Counted from the first letter of the stretch, positions 35,957-44,734 are shown. The stretch: 64,000 nucleotides of DNA from Oscillibacter sp. 1-3 (GCF_000403435.2 NZ_KE159709.1:186001-250000), one strand, 5' to 3'. Made by a program: numbers and translations. The notes: generated by a model not told the origin, from the letters alone.

Positions 35957-37528
35957 TTATTCCCTTACCCGGACCTCCAGATAGTAGTGCTCCTCTGTGC
36001 TCAGCTCCACCGAGGTGACGCCGTTCTCCAGGTCAAAGCCCAGGTTCTGCCGGACAATCTCGATGCCCTCCGTGTTCTCCAGTGCGGCGGTCTGCCGGGT
36101 GAAGTCCAGGGAGGACCCCAGCCGGGTCACCAGATCATAGCCCTGGAGGCCCGCGTTCTCCGAGCCGGAACAGTGGAAATCATAGCTGGGCTCCTTCCAC
36201 AGTGTACAGTCCACGGTCACGCTGCCCCCGGCGGGGACAGTGACGGAAAATTGCAGGTACAGCACCCGCTGGTGGATTAGAACTTCATAGAGAATGTCGT
36301 CCAGCCGTCCGTCGGCGTAGCGGTCTCGGGGCGTGTTGGACAGGGCCCCGTACTGGACCAGCAGCTCCGCCGCGGCTCCCCGGTACATCTCGAAGGAGAG
36401 GGTATCAAAGGGATTGGGGTGGTCCGGAATCCAGCCCCGGGTGTAGAAGGCCGCATACTCCTGGGACAGGTAGTCCAGCGCCTCATCCAGAGTGGTCTCC
36501 TTCCGGGCGACGGTGCAGGAGACGCCGCCGATCTCCTCGCCCGCGTCACAGCCGCCGTTCTCATAGCCCTGGAGGACATAGTTCCCGATGTCCGCTCCCA
36601 GCACAAGTAGCGCCTTGGTCTCTGGCTCTCGGGTGACGCCGTCAGGGACAAAGTAGTCATACTGCCGCCAGCCGCTCTCCTCGTCCCAGCTCATGCCGTT
36701 GAAGCCGTAGCTGAGGATTTCCGTGGCCTCCGGGTCGATGGTAAAGGTGATGGCCTGGGTGGCAGCGGGGTACTGCTCGTGGGGCGCCTCGAAATCTGAG
36801 AAATAGTAGACAGTCACAGGAATGTCCAGCTCCGGATACTCCGCCAGGGTCTGGGAGAGGTAGCCGCCGCCCTCCAGCAGGGCCTGATACTGCTCCCAGC
36901 TGGTCAGGTGTGCCAGATTCAGCGTGTCGTGGTCCGGGTCCTCTGCGCCGTAGGCGCTGGCAAAGCCTCCGGCGTAGGGACCGGCGTACAGCTCCGTCTT
37001 GATTTCCCCGCCGTCTGCCGACACCGCGGGTCGAATCTGTGCAAGGTCGTAAAAGCTCCCGGCAAAGGGATAGAGGGCCGTGACGGTGACGTCCTCCTCC
37101 GACGGGTTGGCGAGGACATAGCGGTCCGTCACCTGTGCCCCCCACTGGCGGGGCTCTCCGTCGGCGTACGCCCCGGGGGCGAAGTCCCAGGTGAGGGTCC
37201 GCTCCGCCGTGAGACCGAAATCGGCTTCCAGCGCGGTCAGGGGGAACACCGGTCCGGCATAGGACATGAAGACCGTTCCCTCGCTGTGGCCGCTGCCGCC
37301 GCTGCCGGCCGTGGGGTCCGCGCCGTCCGCGCCGCCGCTGGCGTTTATCTGACCGCCGGCGCGGTACCACAGCCCCAGGCCGCAGATCAAAACCAGACAC
37401 GCGGCAAGGCCCAGCATCCGCCGCGGGATTCTCCGCCGCTTGGAAGCGGCGGGGGAGGCGGAGACCGCCTCCTCAACAAGCTCGTCGTCCACCAGCCCTA
37501 AAATCCGAAACAGCCGTTCGCTTTTCAT
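35957..37528 (-). CDS. Membrane anti-sigma-like protein, ECF module C
   Basis: 523 residues. A short cytosolic head (LFRILGLVDDELVEEA, then a basic patch KRRRIPRR) precedes one membrane helix (about 40-56). A Gly/Ser linker and a large extracytoplasmic domain without recognisable family follow. Its start overlaps the sigma factor stop by 4 bp (ATGA), the usual arrangement for a cognate anti-sigma factor. The outer domain, about 450 residues, is large for a sensor. The anti-sigma role is inferred from topology and coupling. Confidence 0.65.
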   Translation of the reverse strand: MKSERLFRILGLVDDELVEEAVSASPAASKRRRIPRRMLGLAACLVLICGLGLWYRAGGQINASGGADGADPTAGSGGSGHSEGTVFMSYAGPVFPLTALEADFGLTAERTLTWDFAPGAYADGEPRQWGAQVTDRYVLANPSEEDVTVTALYPFAGSFYDLAQIRPAVSADGGEIKTELYAGPYAGGFASAYGAEDPDHDTLNLAHLTSWEQYQALLEGGGYLSQTLAEYPELDIPVTVYYFSDFEAPHEQYPAATQAITFTIDPEATEILSYGFNGMSWDEESGWRQYDYFVPDGVTREPETKALLVLGADIGNYVLQGYENGGCDAGEEIGGVSCTVARKETTLDEALDYLSQEYAAFYTRGWIPDHPNPFDTLSFEMYRGAAAELLVQYGALSNTPRDRYADGRLDDILYEVLIHQRVLYLQFSVTVPAGGSVTVDCTLWKEPSYDFHCSGSENAGLQGYDLVTRLGSSLDFTRQTAALENTEGIEIVRQNLGFDLENGVTSVELSTEEHYYLEVRVRE

Positions 37529-38085
37529 AGAATCACACCCTCCTGCTCCAAATAGGCCCGCAGGGCCTTCCGGGTGCGGAAGAGAGAGGATTTCACCTTA
37601 CCCACGCCGCACCTCCGCTCCGCCGCGATGTCCGCCAGCTCCTGGCCGTACCAGTACCGCCGGAGAAAGATCACGCGGCTCTCCGCCGGGAGACGGCGCA
37701 GAAAGGCGCTGATGAGCGCCGCGATCTCCTGATCCTCCAGCTGCTTTTCCACCCCGTGGAGAGCGGGGACGCAGTCGTCCAGTTCCCCCAGCAGCACCTC
37801 CGCTGCGCCGCCACCCCGCTTCTGGGTTTGGCCCGCCTTCCAGCGGTCCAGGGACAGGTTTCGGGCGATTCTGCCCAGCCAGGCCCGGAGGGCCGCGGGC
37901 CGGGCCGGGGGAATGGCGTTCCAGGCCCGCAGATAGGTGTCGTTGACGCACTCCTCCGCGTCGCCCCGGCTGTGGAGGATGTTCCACACCAGGGAGTGGA
38001 GGAAGGACCCGTATTTTCCGGCGGTCTCCTCAATGGCCCGCTGGTCCCGGCTCCAGTACAGGTCGATGATGGCGCTGTCCTCCAT
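37525..38085 (-). CDS. ECF-type RNA polymerase sigma factor, module C
   Basis: 186 residues with sigma region 2 (AEECVNDTYLRAWNAIPP) and region 4 (LPAESRVIFLRRYWYGQELADIA, then a recognition helix VGKVKSSLFRTRKALR). ATG at 38085 follows AAAGGAGG by 7 nt. It is coupled to the membrane protein downstream. Its promoter is interleaved with the divergent ktrB promoter. Not close to the other two sigma factors in this window. Confidence 0.9.
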   Translation of the reverse strand: MEDSAIIDLYWSRDQRAIEETAGKYGSFLHSLVWNILHSRGDAEECVNDTYLRAWNAIPPARPAALRAWLGRIARNLSLDRWKAGQTQKRGGGAAEVLLGELDDCVPALHGVEKQLEDQEIAALISAFLRRLPAESRVIFLRRYWYGQELADIAAERRCGVGKVKSSLFRTRKALRAYLEQEGVIL

Positions 38086-38185
38086 ATCTGTGCCTCCTTT
38101 CAAAAGGTCTTTGACAATGTAGACGGGAAAATGGAAGATTGGTTTCGCGCGCAGCGAAATTTTTAGGGAAAAGGATTTCTAAGGC

Positions 38186-38227
38186 AGTATATCACAGAGT
38201 TGACGAAATTGCGAAAAGGTGTATAAT
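38186..38227. promoter_or_regulatory. Interleaved divergent promoters (sigma module C / ktrB)
   Basis: Plus strand: TTGACG (38200-38205), 16 bp, TATAAT (38222-38227), leading to ktrB. Minus strand: TTCGCA (38210-38215), 18 bp, TATACT (38186-38191), leading to the sigma factor. The two -35 regions lie within each other's spacer, so the promoters should compete for polymerase. Confidence 0.65.
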
Positions 38228-38257
38228 TAAGACATATTTTTCAGGGAGGTGTCCGCC

Positions 38258-39586
38258 ATGCCCCGCCGCCGCATCCAATTGAATGCCGTTCAGACCCTGG
38301 CCCTGGGCTTCGCGGCGCTGATCGTGGCGGGCGGCGTGCTGCTGGCCCTGCCGGTGTCCTCCCGGGACGGGCATGCCCTGCCGTTTCTGGACGCCCTTTT
38401 TACCGCGGCGTCCGCCTCCTGCGTCACGGGGCTGGTGCTCTACGATACCTGTACCCAGTTCACCCTCTTCGGACAGGCGGTGATTCTGCTGCTGATCCAG
38501 GTGGGGGGCATGGGCTTTATGACCGTCTCCATCCTGGTGGCCGTCCTGCTCCACCGCCGCATCGGCCTGCGTCAGCGGTCGATTTTGATGGACAGCGTGG
38601 GGGCCCTCCAGATGGGGGGCATCGTGCGGCTGACCCGCCGGGCCATCCGGGTGACATTGACCTGCGAGGGCGCGGGTGCGGCGCTGCTGGCGCTGTGGTT
38701 CTGCCCCCGGTATGGGGTGGGGCGGGGCCTCTGGATGTCGCTGTTTCACGCGGTCTCTTCCTTCTGCAACGCCGGGTTCGACCTGCTGGGCACCGGGGCC
38801 TCCCTGACCAGCATCGCCGGAGAGCCGCTGCCCAATATCGTCCTCATGGCACTGGTGATCTGCGGCGGCCTGGGCTTTTTGGTGTGGGACGATCTGCTGA
38901 CCCATGGCCGGCACATTCGCCGCTGGCGGCTGCACTCCAAAATTGTGGTGTTTGCCACCACGCTGTTGTTCGTGGGCGGAGCGGCTGCCTTCTATTTCCT
39001 GGAAAGAGACCACGCCTTTGCCGGGGCCGGCCCCGGGCGGCGGGCGCTGATGGCGGCGTTCCAGTCCGTTACCTGCCGGACGGCGGGGTTCAACACGGCG
39101 CCCCTGACGGCCCTGAGCCAGAGCGGCACATTGCTGACCATGATTTTGATGTTCATCGGCGCGGGCTCCGGCTCCACCGGCGGCGGGGCCAAGGTAAACA
39201 CCGTCTCCGTGCTGCTTTTGAGCGCCCTTGCCCAGGTGCGGCGGAAGGAGGATGTGAACGTGTTCCGCCGCCGCCTGGACACGGCCACCATTCAAAAGGC
39301 GTACTCGTCGGTGAGCATCTTCTTTCTGGCGTGTCTGGCGGGGACCATGGTCATGTGCCTCCAGGGCATCTCCCTGGACAGCGCGCTGTTTGAGGCCATC
39401 TCCGCCGTGGGCACCGTGGGGCTGACCCGTGGCGTGACGCCGTACCTGCCGGAGCTTTCCAAGCTGACGGTGCTGCTGATGATGTTCGCCGGCCGGGTGG
39501 GCAGTATGTCCGTGGCCATGGCCGTGACCCGGGATCGTCCCCAGCCCAAGCTGCGGAATATCCCGGAAAAGATTTTGATCGGATAG
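38258..39586 (+). CDS. ktrB: Potassium uptake channel subunit KtrB/TrkH
   Basis: 442 residues with four membrane-pore-membrane repeats of the TrkH/KtrB family: selectivity segments around ASASCVTGL, SSFCNAGFDL, TCRTAGFNT and SAVGTVGLTRG. ATG at 38258 has GGGAGG 8 nt upstream; a GTG at 38249 overlaps that site and is rejected. It forms the membrane pore of a K+ importer with the next gene. The leader is only about 25 nt, leaving no room for a c-di-AMP riboswitch. Confidence 0.93.
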   Translation: MPRRRIQLNAVQTLALGFAALIVAGGVLLALPVSSRDGHALPFLDALFTAASASCVTGLVLYDTCTQFTLFGQAVILLLIQVGGMGFMTVSILVAVLLHRRIGLRQRSILMDSVGALQMGGIVRLTRRAIRVTLTCEGAGAALLALWFCPRYGVGRGLWMSLFHAVSSFCNAGFDLLGTGASLTSIAGEPLPNIVLMALVICGGLGFLVWDDLLTHGRHIRRWRLHSKIVVFATTLLFVGGAAAFYFLERDHAFAGAGPGRRALMAAFQSVTCRTAGFNTAPLTALSQSGTLLTMILMFIGAGSGSTGGGAKVNTVSVLLLSALAQVRRKEDVNVFRRRLDTATIQKAYSSVSIFFLACLAGTMVMCLQGISLDSALFEAISAVGTVGLTRGVTPYLPELSKLTVLLMMFAGRVGSMSVAMAVTRDRPQPKLRNIPEKILIG

Positions 39587-39598
39587 GGGGAGCGGGAA

Positions 39599-40252
39599 AT
39601 GAAATCTTTTTTGGTAGTGGGTCTGGGCCGGTTCGGCCGGCACTTGACCAAGCGTCTGGCGGAGCTGGGCAACGAGGTGATGATTCTGGACCAGGACGAG
39701 GAGCAGGTGGCCCGGCTCGCCTCCGTGGCCACTGCCGCCTGCGTGGGAGACTGCCAGGATGAGCAGGTGCTGGCGTCTCTGGGAATCCGCAATTTTGACG
39801 TGTGCTTTGTCTGTGTGCGGGACGATTTTCAGTGCTCGCTGGAGGCCACCGCCACATTGAAAGAGCTGGGAGCCCGGTGTGTGGTGGCCCGGGCGGACCA
39901 TGAGCGGCAGATCAAGTTTTTGAAGAAGATCGGCGCGGATTTTGTCATCCACACGGAAATGGACATGGCGGCCCGGGCGGCCATGCGCTTCTCCGCCCGC
40001 AACGCCTTCGACTACTTTGAGCTGACGCCCAAATATGCGGTCTTCGAGATTGAGACGCCGCTGGAGTGGGAGGGCCGCACGGTGATGGAGATGGATGTCC
40101 GCCGCCGGTACAACGTCAATATCCTGGGCGTGAAAAACGGGGATGAGATCGAGCCTCTGCTGAGCCCGGATTACCGCTTTGAGCCCGACGCCCACCTGAT
40201 CGTGGCCGGGGACAAGGAGGCCGGCATCCGGCTGATGAACGAGGAGTCGTAA
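39599..40252 (+). CDS. ktrA: Potassium uptake regulatory subunit KtrA/TrkA
   Basis: 217 residues: RCK_N Rossmann domain (VVGLGRFGRHLTKRL nucleotide motif, then MILDQDEE) and an RCK_C domain (about 135-217). It forms the cytosolic gating ring of KtrB. 12 bp after ktrB, with GGGGGAG upstream. One RCK pair fits KtrA rather than the double TrkA. Confidence 0.93.
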   Translation: MKSFLVVGLGRFGRHLTKRLAELGNEVMILDQDEEQVARLASVATAACVGDCQDEQVLASLGIRNFDVCFVCVRDDFQCSLEATATLKELGARCVVARADHERQIKFLKKIGADFVIHTEMDMAARAAMRFSARNAFDYFELTPKYAVFEIETPLEWEGRTVMEMDVRRRYNVNILGVKNGDEIEPLLSPDYRFEPDAHLIVAGDKEAGIRLMNEES

Positions 40253-40288
40253 GTGATGATTTTGCGCTGAAATCTGGAAATTATAGTT

Positions 40289-40316
40289 CCGGCGGTACTG
40301 CGCATACTACCGCCGG
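40289..40316 (+). terminator. Stem-loop after ktrA
   Basis: Arms CCGGCGGTA and TACCGCCGG with a 10-nt loop. No T run. It lies just ahead of the ribosome site of the next small gene, so it may be a processing signal rather than a terminator. Confidence 0.5.
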
Positions 40317-40325
40317 GGTGATTTT

Positions 40326-40508
40326 ATGCCGGATCGCAAAAAGGCGGTCAATAACCTGGACGACAGCAAGCCCTTTCTTCGGCTGGAGCCGGAGAAGCGC
40401 ATGTGTCCCATCTTCGACCCCGTGACCATCGCGAAATTCCCGGTGGCCCCGCCGGAGGACATGGGCTTCCGGGTGTTGGACAACTTCTGCGAGGAGCACA
40501 TCCTGTAA
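40326..40508 (+). CDS. 60-residue protein of unknown function
   Basis: 60 residues, charged and soluble (MPDRKKAVNNLDDSKPFLRL...NFCEEHIL), with one central Cys-Pro and one C-terminal Cys. GGGGTG sits a few bases upstream and a proper intrinsic terminator follows directly, which supports a real gene. I recognise no family. It could be co-transcribed with ktrBA. Confidence 0.6.
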   Translation: MPDRKKAVNNLDDSKPFLRLEPEKRMCPIFDPVTIAKFPVAPPEDMGFRVLDNFCEEHIL

Positions 40509-40513
40509 GAGGC

Positions 40514-40542
40514 GGGGGCGGTCAATCCGCCCCCTGCTTTTT
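40514..40542 (+). terminator. Terminator of the ktrBA/small-gene unit
   Basis: Arms GGGGGCGG and CCGCCCCC with a 5-nt loop, then TGCTTTTT. Confidence 0.85.
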
Positions 40543-40558
40543 CCGTCCAGCTTTTTAT

Positions 40559-40587
40559 TTGACGCTTACCCTCAAAAGTGCTATAAT
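40559..40587 (+). promoter_or_regulatory. Predicted sigma-A promoter of the cytidylate kinase-like gene
   Basis: TTGACG (40559-40564), 17-bp spacer, TATAAT (40582-40587), 27 bp before the start codon. Confidence 0.82.
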
Positions 40588-40614
40588 AAAATCACCAAGA
40601 GAGGAGGCGTTCTT

Positions 40615-41271
40615 ATGAACACAGTCATCACCATTGGGCGGCAGTTTGGCAGCGGCGGCAAGGAGATCGGCATCCGGGTTGCCAAGGAGCTGGGCATTCC
40701 GTTTTACGATAAGGAGCTCCTGCGGGAGGCCGCCAGGAAGAGCGGCCTGTGTGAAAAGATCGTAGAGAACTTTGACGAGCGGCCAAAGAGCCTGCTGTAC
40801 TCCATCGCCATGGACTCCTATATGTTCGCCCTGCCGGGCAGCGGCGTGGGGGACTCCCTGGAGCAGCAGGTGTATCTGGCCACCTTCAACACCATCCGCC
40901 ACATCGCGGAGAAGGGGCCCTGCGTTATGATCGGCCGCTGCGCGGACTATGCCCTGGCGGACAATCCCAACCACCTGAGTCTGTTCATCCACGCCCCCAT
41001 GGACATGCGGATTCAGCGGGTGGCAAGGCGGCAGAGCATCACGCCGGAAAAGGCCAAGACGCTGATCGCCAAGACCGACAAGCGCCGGGCCTCCTATTAC
41101 GAGTACTACTCCTCCCAGAAGTGGGGCGCGGTGGAGAGCTATGACTTCTGCCTGGACTCCAGTTATCTGGGATTGGGCGGCACGGTGGAGCTTATCCGCG
41201 CCATGGTGGAGCACAAGGAGCACCCTGTGCCCAGTCCCACGGAGATCGACCCCACACAGCCCGATACATAA
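40615..41271 (+). CDS. Cytidylate kinase-like family protein
   Basis: 218 residues. The nucleotide-binding loop reads GRQFGSGGKEIG (about 8-19), followed by a NMP-kinase-like fold with VARRQSITPEKA and a LID-like Lys/Arg-rich segment. This family (often annotated AAA_26/cytidylate kinase-like) is distinct from the essential Cmk, and its substrate is unproven. GAGGAGG lies upstream. A single-gene unit with its own promoter and terminator. Confidence 0.85.
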   Translation: MNTVITIGRQFGSGGKEIGIRVAKELGIPFYDKELLREAARKSGLCEKIVENFDERPKSLLYSIAMDSYMFALPGSGVGDSLEQQVYLATFNTIRHIAEKGPCVMIGRCADYALADNPNHLSLFIHAPMDMRIQRVARRQSITPEKAKTLIAKTDKRRASYYEYYSSQKWGAVESYDFCLDSSYLGLGGTVELIRAMVEHKEHPVPSPTEIDPTQPDT

Positions 41272-41283
41272 CGGATCATACGG

Positions 41284-41317
41284 ACAGAGGCCGCGCAGAG
41301 CGCGGCCTCTGTTTTTT
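41284..41317. terminator. Bidirectional terminator
   Basis: Arms ACAGAGGCCGCG and CGCGGCCTCTGT with a 5-nt loop and T6 on the plus side. It separates the kinase-like gene from convergent ECF module A. Confidence 0.9.
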
Positions 41318-41322
41318 GCTGG

Positions 41323-42180
41323 TTATCCGGGGTACTGCACCAGGGAGACCGTCACATCCGAAACCGGGAGGTCCCGGGGGTGAATGTCCCGGTCTGTGTC
41401 GCTGCGGCTGACGCCAAAGGAGAAGGTCCGCTGCATGGGGTGGGTGTCCTCGTCCTTCAGCACCCGGAACACTCGGGTCAGCGTCTCGCCGGGCTGCACG
41501 TGGAGGGTGGGAAAGCTCTCCCGCCGGCTGGCGATGGAGACCGGCCGCGTGACCGTGACATCCTTGGGCGTCTCGCCGTTGTTGGTCACGGTGTATACCA
41601 CATACTCTGCGCCTCTGGAGGATGGGTGGGCGGTGATTTCCGGAAAGCTGCCGTCAGGGGACTGCATCCGGGTCTCGCGGATGTAGTAGCCGCTGGGATC
41701 TGCCGCAATCACATCTTTCACCGTCTCCGGGTCGATCTCCTCCAGATTGCCGATGACAAGGCCGTATTCCGGCGCGTTGGGGGGTGTGGGCCGCGGCGGG
41801 TCGTCACTGGACCGGGTTTCCACGGTGACGGTCACCTCGCTGGGGACCGGCGAGACGCCGATGTCCACGCTGTTCGTCTCCTCGTCCCAGCTGATGTCCG
41901 CGTCCAGCAGTTCCGAGAGCCGGGAGGCGGCGATGTAGTTGGTTTTGCCGCCGGCGGCGTCGGTATAGGTGATGGTGGAGGGCACCTTCTGGCCGTTGGA
42001 AGCGGTCCAGGTCTCGCCCGCCTTTACCTGCTGTTCCCGCAGGACCCGAATGCCCACCTGATTGTAGGCGATTTTCTCTCCGGCGGCGGACACGGGCTCC
42101 GCCAGCGTGACCAGCATCGCCATGGCCAGCATTCCCCCGGCGAAGGCGGGAAACCGATTGAAAAGGCTGTTCTTTTTCAT
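41323..42180 (-). CDS. Secreted protein with stalk-like domain, ECF module A
   Basis: 285 residues with a signal peptide (FAGGMLAMAMLVTLAEPVSA). Residues about 40-110 resemble the beta-hairpin domain found at the N-terminus of copper amine oxidases and in many clostridial surface proteins (NYIAASRLSELLDADISWDEETNSV). A Pro-rich linker and a second beta-rich domain follow. AGGAG lies upstream. It begins 43 bp after the anti-sigma gene, so it is probably a member or target of the sigma unit. Confidence 0.65.
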   Translation of the reverse strand: MKKNSLFNRFPAFAGGMLAMAMLVTLAEPVSAAGEKIAYNQVGIRVLREQQVKAGETWTASNGQKVPSTITYTDAAGGKTNYIAASRLSELLDADISWDEETNSVDIGVSPVPSEVTVTVETRSSDDPPRPTPPNAPEYGLVIGNLEEIDPETVKDVIAADPSGYYIRETRMQSPDGSFPEITAHPSSRGAEYVVYTVTNNGETPKDVTVTRPVSIASRRESFPTLHVQPGETLTRVFRVLKDEDTHPMQRTFSFGVSRSDTDRDIHPRDLPVSDVTVSLVQYPG

Positions 42181-42223
42181 TATATAATCTCCTCATTTTT
42201 TGAAATTTGTTTTGGAATTCGTT

Positions 42224-43384
42224 TCATGGAGACGGCGTGTCCACTCGTTTTACACTCTCCGCCATCCGCAGCAGATCGGACTTCTCCAGCTCTCCCCGGA
42301 GATAGAAGACGGCGCCGGTCTCCGGGTCTTCCCACATCAGCGTGCTGTTGGTATCGTCTCCGGTGCTGACGCCTGCGGTGATGGTCACGCCGTCGATCTC
42401 CGACGTGGAATCGTCCGGCCCGCCGGGGACCTCCGGGACCGTCTCCAGGCTGGCCCAGAACCGGCCCGGCAGACCGTTCACCGTCACCTCCTCCGGTGTT
42501 CCCTCGGGGACGGTGAAGGGGCAGGCGGGGCGGACCACATATTTCCAGGACAGGATGACGCCCCGGCGTACCCACTCCCGGTGGCAGACGCCGTTGCCGC
42601 GCAGGCCGTCTATGTCGTGGAAGTCCGGCGGTACCCAGCCCATCTCGTAGGAGGGGGCATCGCCGCCGTAGCAGGCGGCGCTCTCCGCGACCTTGACCAG
42701 GGTCTCACGGTCCATGGCGCCCTTTGCCAGCAGCCGGAGGAGGAAGCCCTCCGGCGTCTCCCATACCAGCAGCTGCTCACTGCCGTCGGCGTAGTAGTCG
42801 GCGGCGCGGCCCCGGACAAAGACGCGCTCCCGCACCGCCTCCGGGTCCGGGACGGTGCCAATCTGGATGCGGGAGTTTCCGCCCGGGGCGGAGACGCCGA
42901 AGTCCAGGGAGTCCCCGGACTCCACGGACAAAAAGGTCCATTTGCTGAAACTGGTCGCTGCGTAGAAATCCCAAAGGGTGTACTCCTCCGGCAGCCAGGT
43001 GATCTGCCAGTCCTGGGGAGCGGCGTCCTCCGGAGCTGAATCGGAGATATACGGGTTGGTGGAGTAGGTGACGGTGTCCCCGCTGAATTCCCGCAGCCAG
43101 TTCAGAACCGCCGCCCGGACGGTGGGACTGGCCGCCATCAGCGCCCCCAGAGCCAGGGTGCAGACGAGGACCGCGCAGGCGATGTTCCGCGCCGCCCGGC
43201 TCCCCGCAGAGCGTCCGCGCCGCTCTGCCCAGCCGAAGGGGTCCGCCAGCATCCGCATTCTCTCCCGGAGATACCGGGGGGAGAAGTCAACCTCCCGGGT
43301 GTCAGCCTCCGCCAGAACCTTTTCAAATTGCAGGAGGTTGGCGTCCATCAGGGCGTCCCGAAGCCATTGGTCAAAATTACGCAT
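42224..43384 (-). CDS. Membrane anti-sigma-like protein, ECF module A
   Basis: 386 residues. The cytosolic head carries VDFSPRYLRERMRMLADPFGW, nearly identical to the head of the module B protein. A membrane helix (about 68-88) and two tandem extracytoplasmic DUF4367-like repeats follow; each repeat ends in a 'WETPEG' or 'WEDPET' strand plus a helix with KVAESA or RMAESVK. The start overlaps the sigma gene by 8 bp. The head is probably the sigma-binding part and the repeats the sensor; this is inferred. Confidence 0.75.
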   Translation of the reverse strand: MRNFDQWLRDALMDANLLQFEKVLAEADTREVDFSPRYLRERMRMLADPFGWAERRGRSAGSRAARNIACAVLVCTLALGALMAASPTVRAAVLNWLREFSGDTVTYSTNPYISDSAPEDAAPQDWQITWLPEEYTLWDFYAATSFSKWTFLSVESGDSLDFGVSAPGGNSRIQIGTVPDPEAVRERVFVRGRAADYYADGSEQLLVWETPEGFLLRLLAKGAMDRETLVKVAESAACYGGDAPSYEMGWVPPDFHDIDGLRGNGVCHREWVRRGVILSWKYVVRPACPFTVPEGTPEEVTVNGLPGRFWASLETVPEVPGGPDDSTSEIDGVTITAGVSTGDDTNSTLMWEDPETGAVFYLRGELEKSDLLRMAESVKRVDTPSP

Positions 43385-43904
43385 GGCGGAATCCCTCCTC
43401 TTGCAGCCGTTTTTGCAGCATGGCCCTGCCCCGCATGACCCGGGAGGACACCGTGGACTCCCGAATGCTCAGGCGCTTGGCGATTTCCCGGTTGCCCAGC
43501 TCCTCTACCAGCTTTAGCTCCAGAACCCGGCGGTAGCCCTCCGGCAGCTCCCGGACCAGGGAGACCAGGTAGCTGTAATCATCCTGACCGTCCTGCTGTG
43601 CGGGCGGGTCCCAGTCCTCCGGCAGGGGCACGGTGTGGCTCTGCGCCCGCAGCATGTCCAGAGCGGCGTTTTTTGCGGCGGTAATGGCGTAGCCCCCGGC
43701 CTTTTCCCGGCTGAGGGCGGACACCAATTCCCATTTTTGGATCAGGCGGAGCCAAGCCTGCTGGGCGGCGTCCTCCGCCTGTTCCGGATTTCCCAGGACC
43801 CGCAGGGCTACGGCGTAGACCTTTTTCTCAAGGGCCTCGTAGAGCCGGGTGAACTTCTGCCGGTCCGCTTCGGTCTCCAGCATGGCAAGGCAGGTTGTCA
43901 GCAT
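43377..43904 (-). CDS. ECF-type RNA polymerase sigma factor, module A
   Basis: 175 residues, starting MLTTCLAMLETEADRQKF. Region 2 has LGNPEQAEDAAQQAWLRLI and region 4 has LPEGYRRVLELKLVEELGNREIAKRL plus a recognition helix TVSSRVMRGRAML. ATG at 43904 follows AAAGGAGGG. It is a clear paralogue of the module B sigma factor. A promoter with an overlapping palindrome lies about 180 bp upstream. Confidence 0.92.
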   Translation of the reverse strand: MLTTCLAMLETEADRQKFTRLYEALEKKVYAVALRVLGNPEQAEDAAQQAWLRLIQKWELVSALSREKAGGYAITAAKNAALDMLRAQSHTVPLPEDWDPPAQQDGQDDYSYLVSLVRELPEGYRRVLELKLVEELGNREIAKRLSIRESTVSSRVMRGRAMLQKRLQEEGFRHA

Positions 43905-44081
43905 GGGAGATCCCTCCTTTGATTCTTGAGGGCCGATTCCGAGATAAGGCGCGCACAGACTGGCCGCCGGACTTTCCTCCAGACCGGCGGTTTTGCGGGC
44001 GTGTCGTCCGGCAGAAAAAACCGACAAAGCATGGCGGAAAAGCCGCAGGCAGGATGTGCGGGTTATGTTGGGTTCGGCGCT

Positions 44082-44120
44082 TAGTGGTACCACTATAACA
44101 GGGACGTTTCAAGGCGTCAA
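44082..44120 (-). promoter_or_regulatory. Promoter of ECF module A with palindromic operator
   Basis: On the minus strand TTGACG (44115-44120), 17 bp, TATAGT (44092-44097). The perfect 14-bp palindrome TAGTGGTACCACTA (44082-44095) covers the end of the -10 and the start site, where a repressor would block initiation. Confidence 0.72.
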
Positions 44121-44414
44121 AGTATCCCATAAATTGAAAAAATTTTTTGGATTTTTTTCGGGAATCGGAAAACGCCGCTGAGAATGTTTTTTCCAGCTGT
44201 TTAATTGTGGGAAATGAGCGGTTTGCGGGCGGTAATTTCGGAACCAGTTTTACAAAGGCCCGGGAAGGAAAACAGGCCGGGACAAGTCCGAACTTTGCGG
44301 ATAGAGAGCGCTGGCGGGACTGCCGGTATTACCACCGAACTTGTACTGGCGGTTACGCAGTTCCTGTGTTGGAGCGGAGAAGCGATTTTATGTTCCTCCC
44401 TCTCAAAGAAAACG

Positions 44415-44471
44415 AAAATAGAGAGACAAAATAGAGAGACAAAGCCCAGCTGGGCCTTATCTCTCTATTTT
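44415..44471. repeat. 13-bp tandem duplication fused to a large hairpin
   Basis: AAAATAGAGAGAC occurs twice back to back (44415-44427, 44428-44440). The second copy begins a hairpin whose arms AAAATAGAGAGA and TCTCTCTATTTT (44460-44471) enclose the palindrome GCCCAGCTGGGC. The hairpin may stop transcription leaving the ClC gene. Otherwise 44121-44734 holds no convincing gene. Confidence 0.65.
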
Positions 44472-44734
44472 GCTTTTGGAGCGTTGTGTTACCATCTTCG
44501 TAAAAATGCCGGATAAGAGGCATAAAAAACCAGCAAAGCGGAAGATACGGCGAAATCAAGCCGCTAAAAGACGCTGCACACGGCAGGCGCTGTGACGACG
44601 TGCCAGAGATCAAAATTTTTATGACACCACCGCTCCAGAGCAAAAAATGTATGAAACTGAAAGCGTCTTTCATAAGGCGGCAGACGAAGCGGTCTGTTGA
44701 AGCAGCCGGAAAACGAATCGAAGAAGCATGCCGG

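Noticed and set aside
44353..44673. 106-codon minus-strand frame in the gap before the ClC gene
   Set aside because: It crosses the tandem repeat and hairpin, has no ribosome site and no recognisable features.
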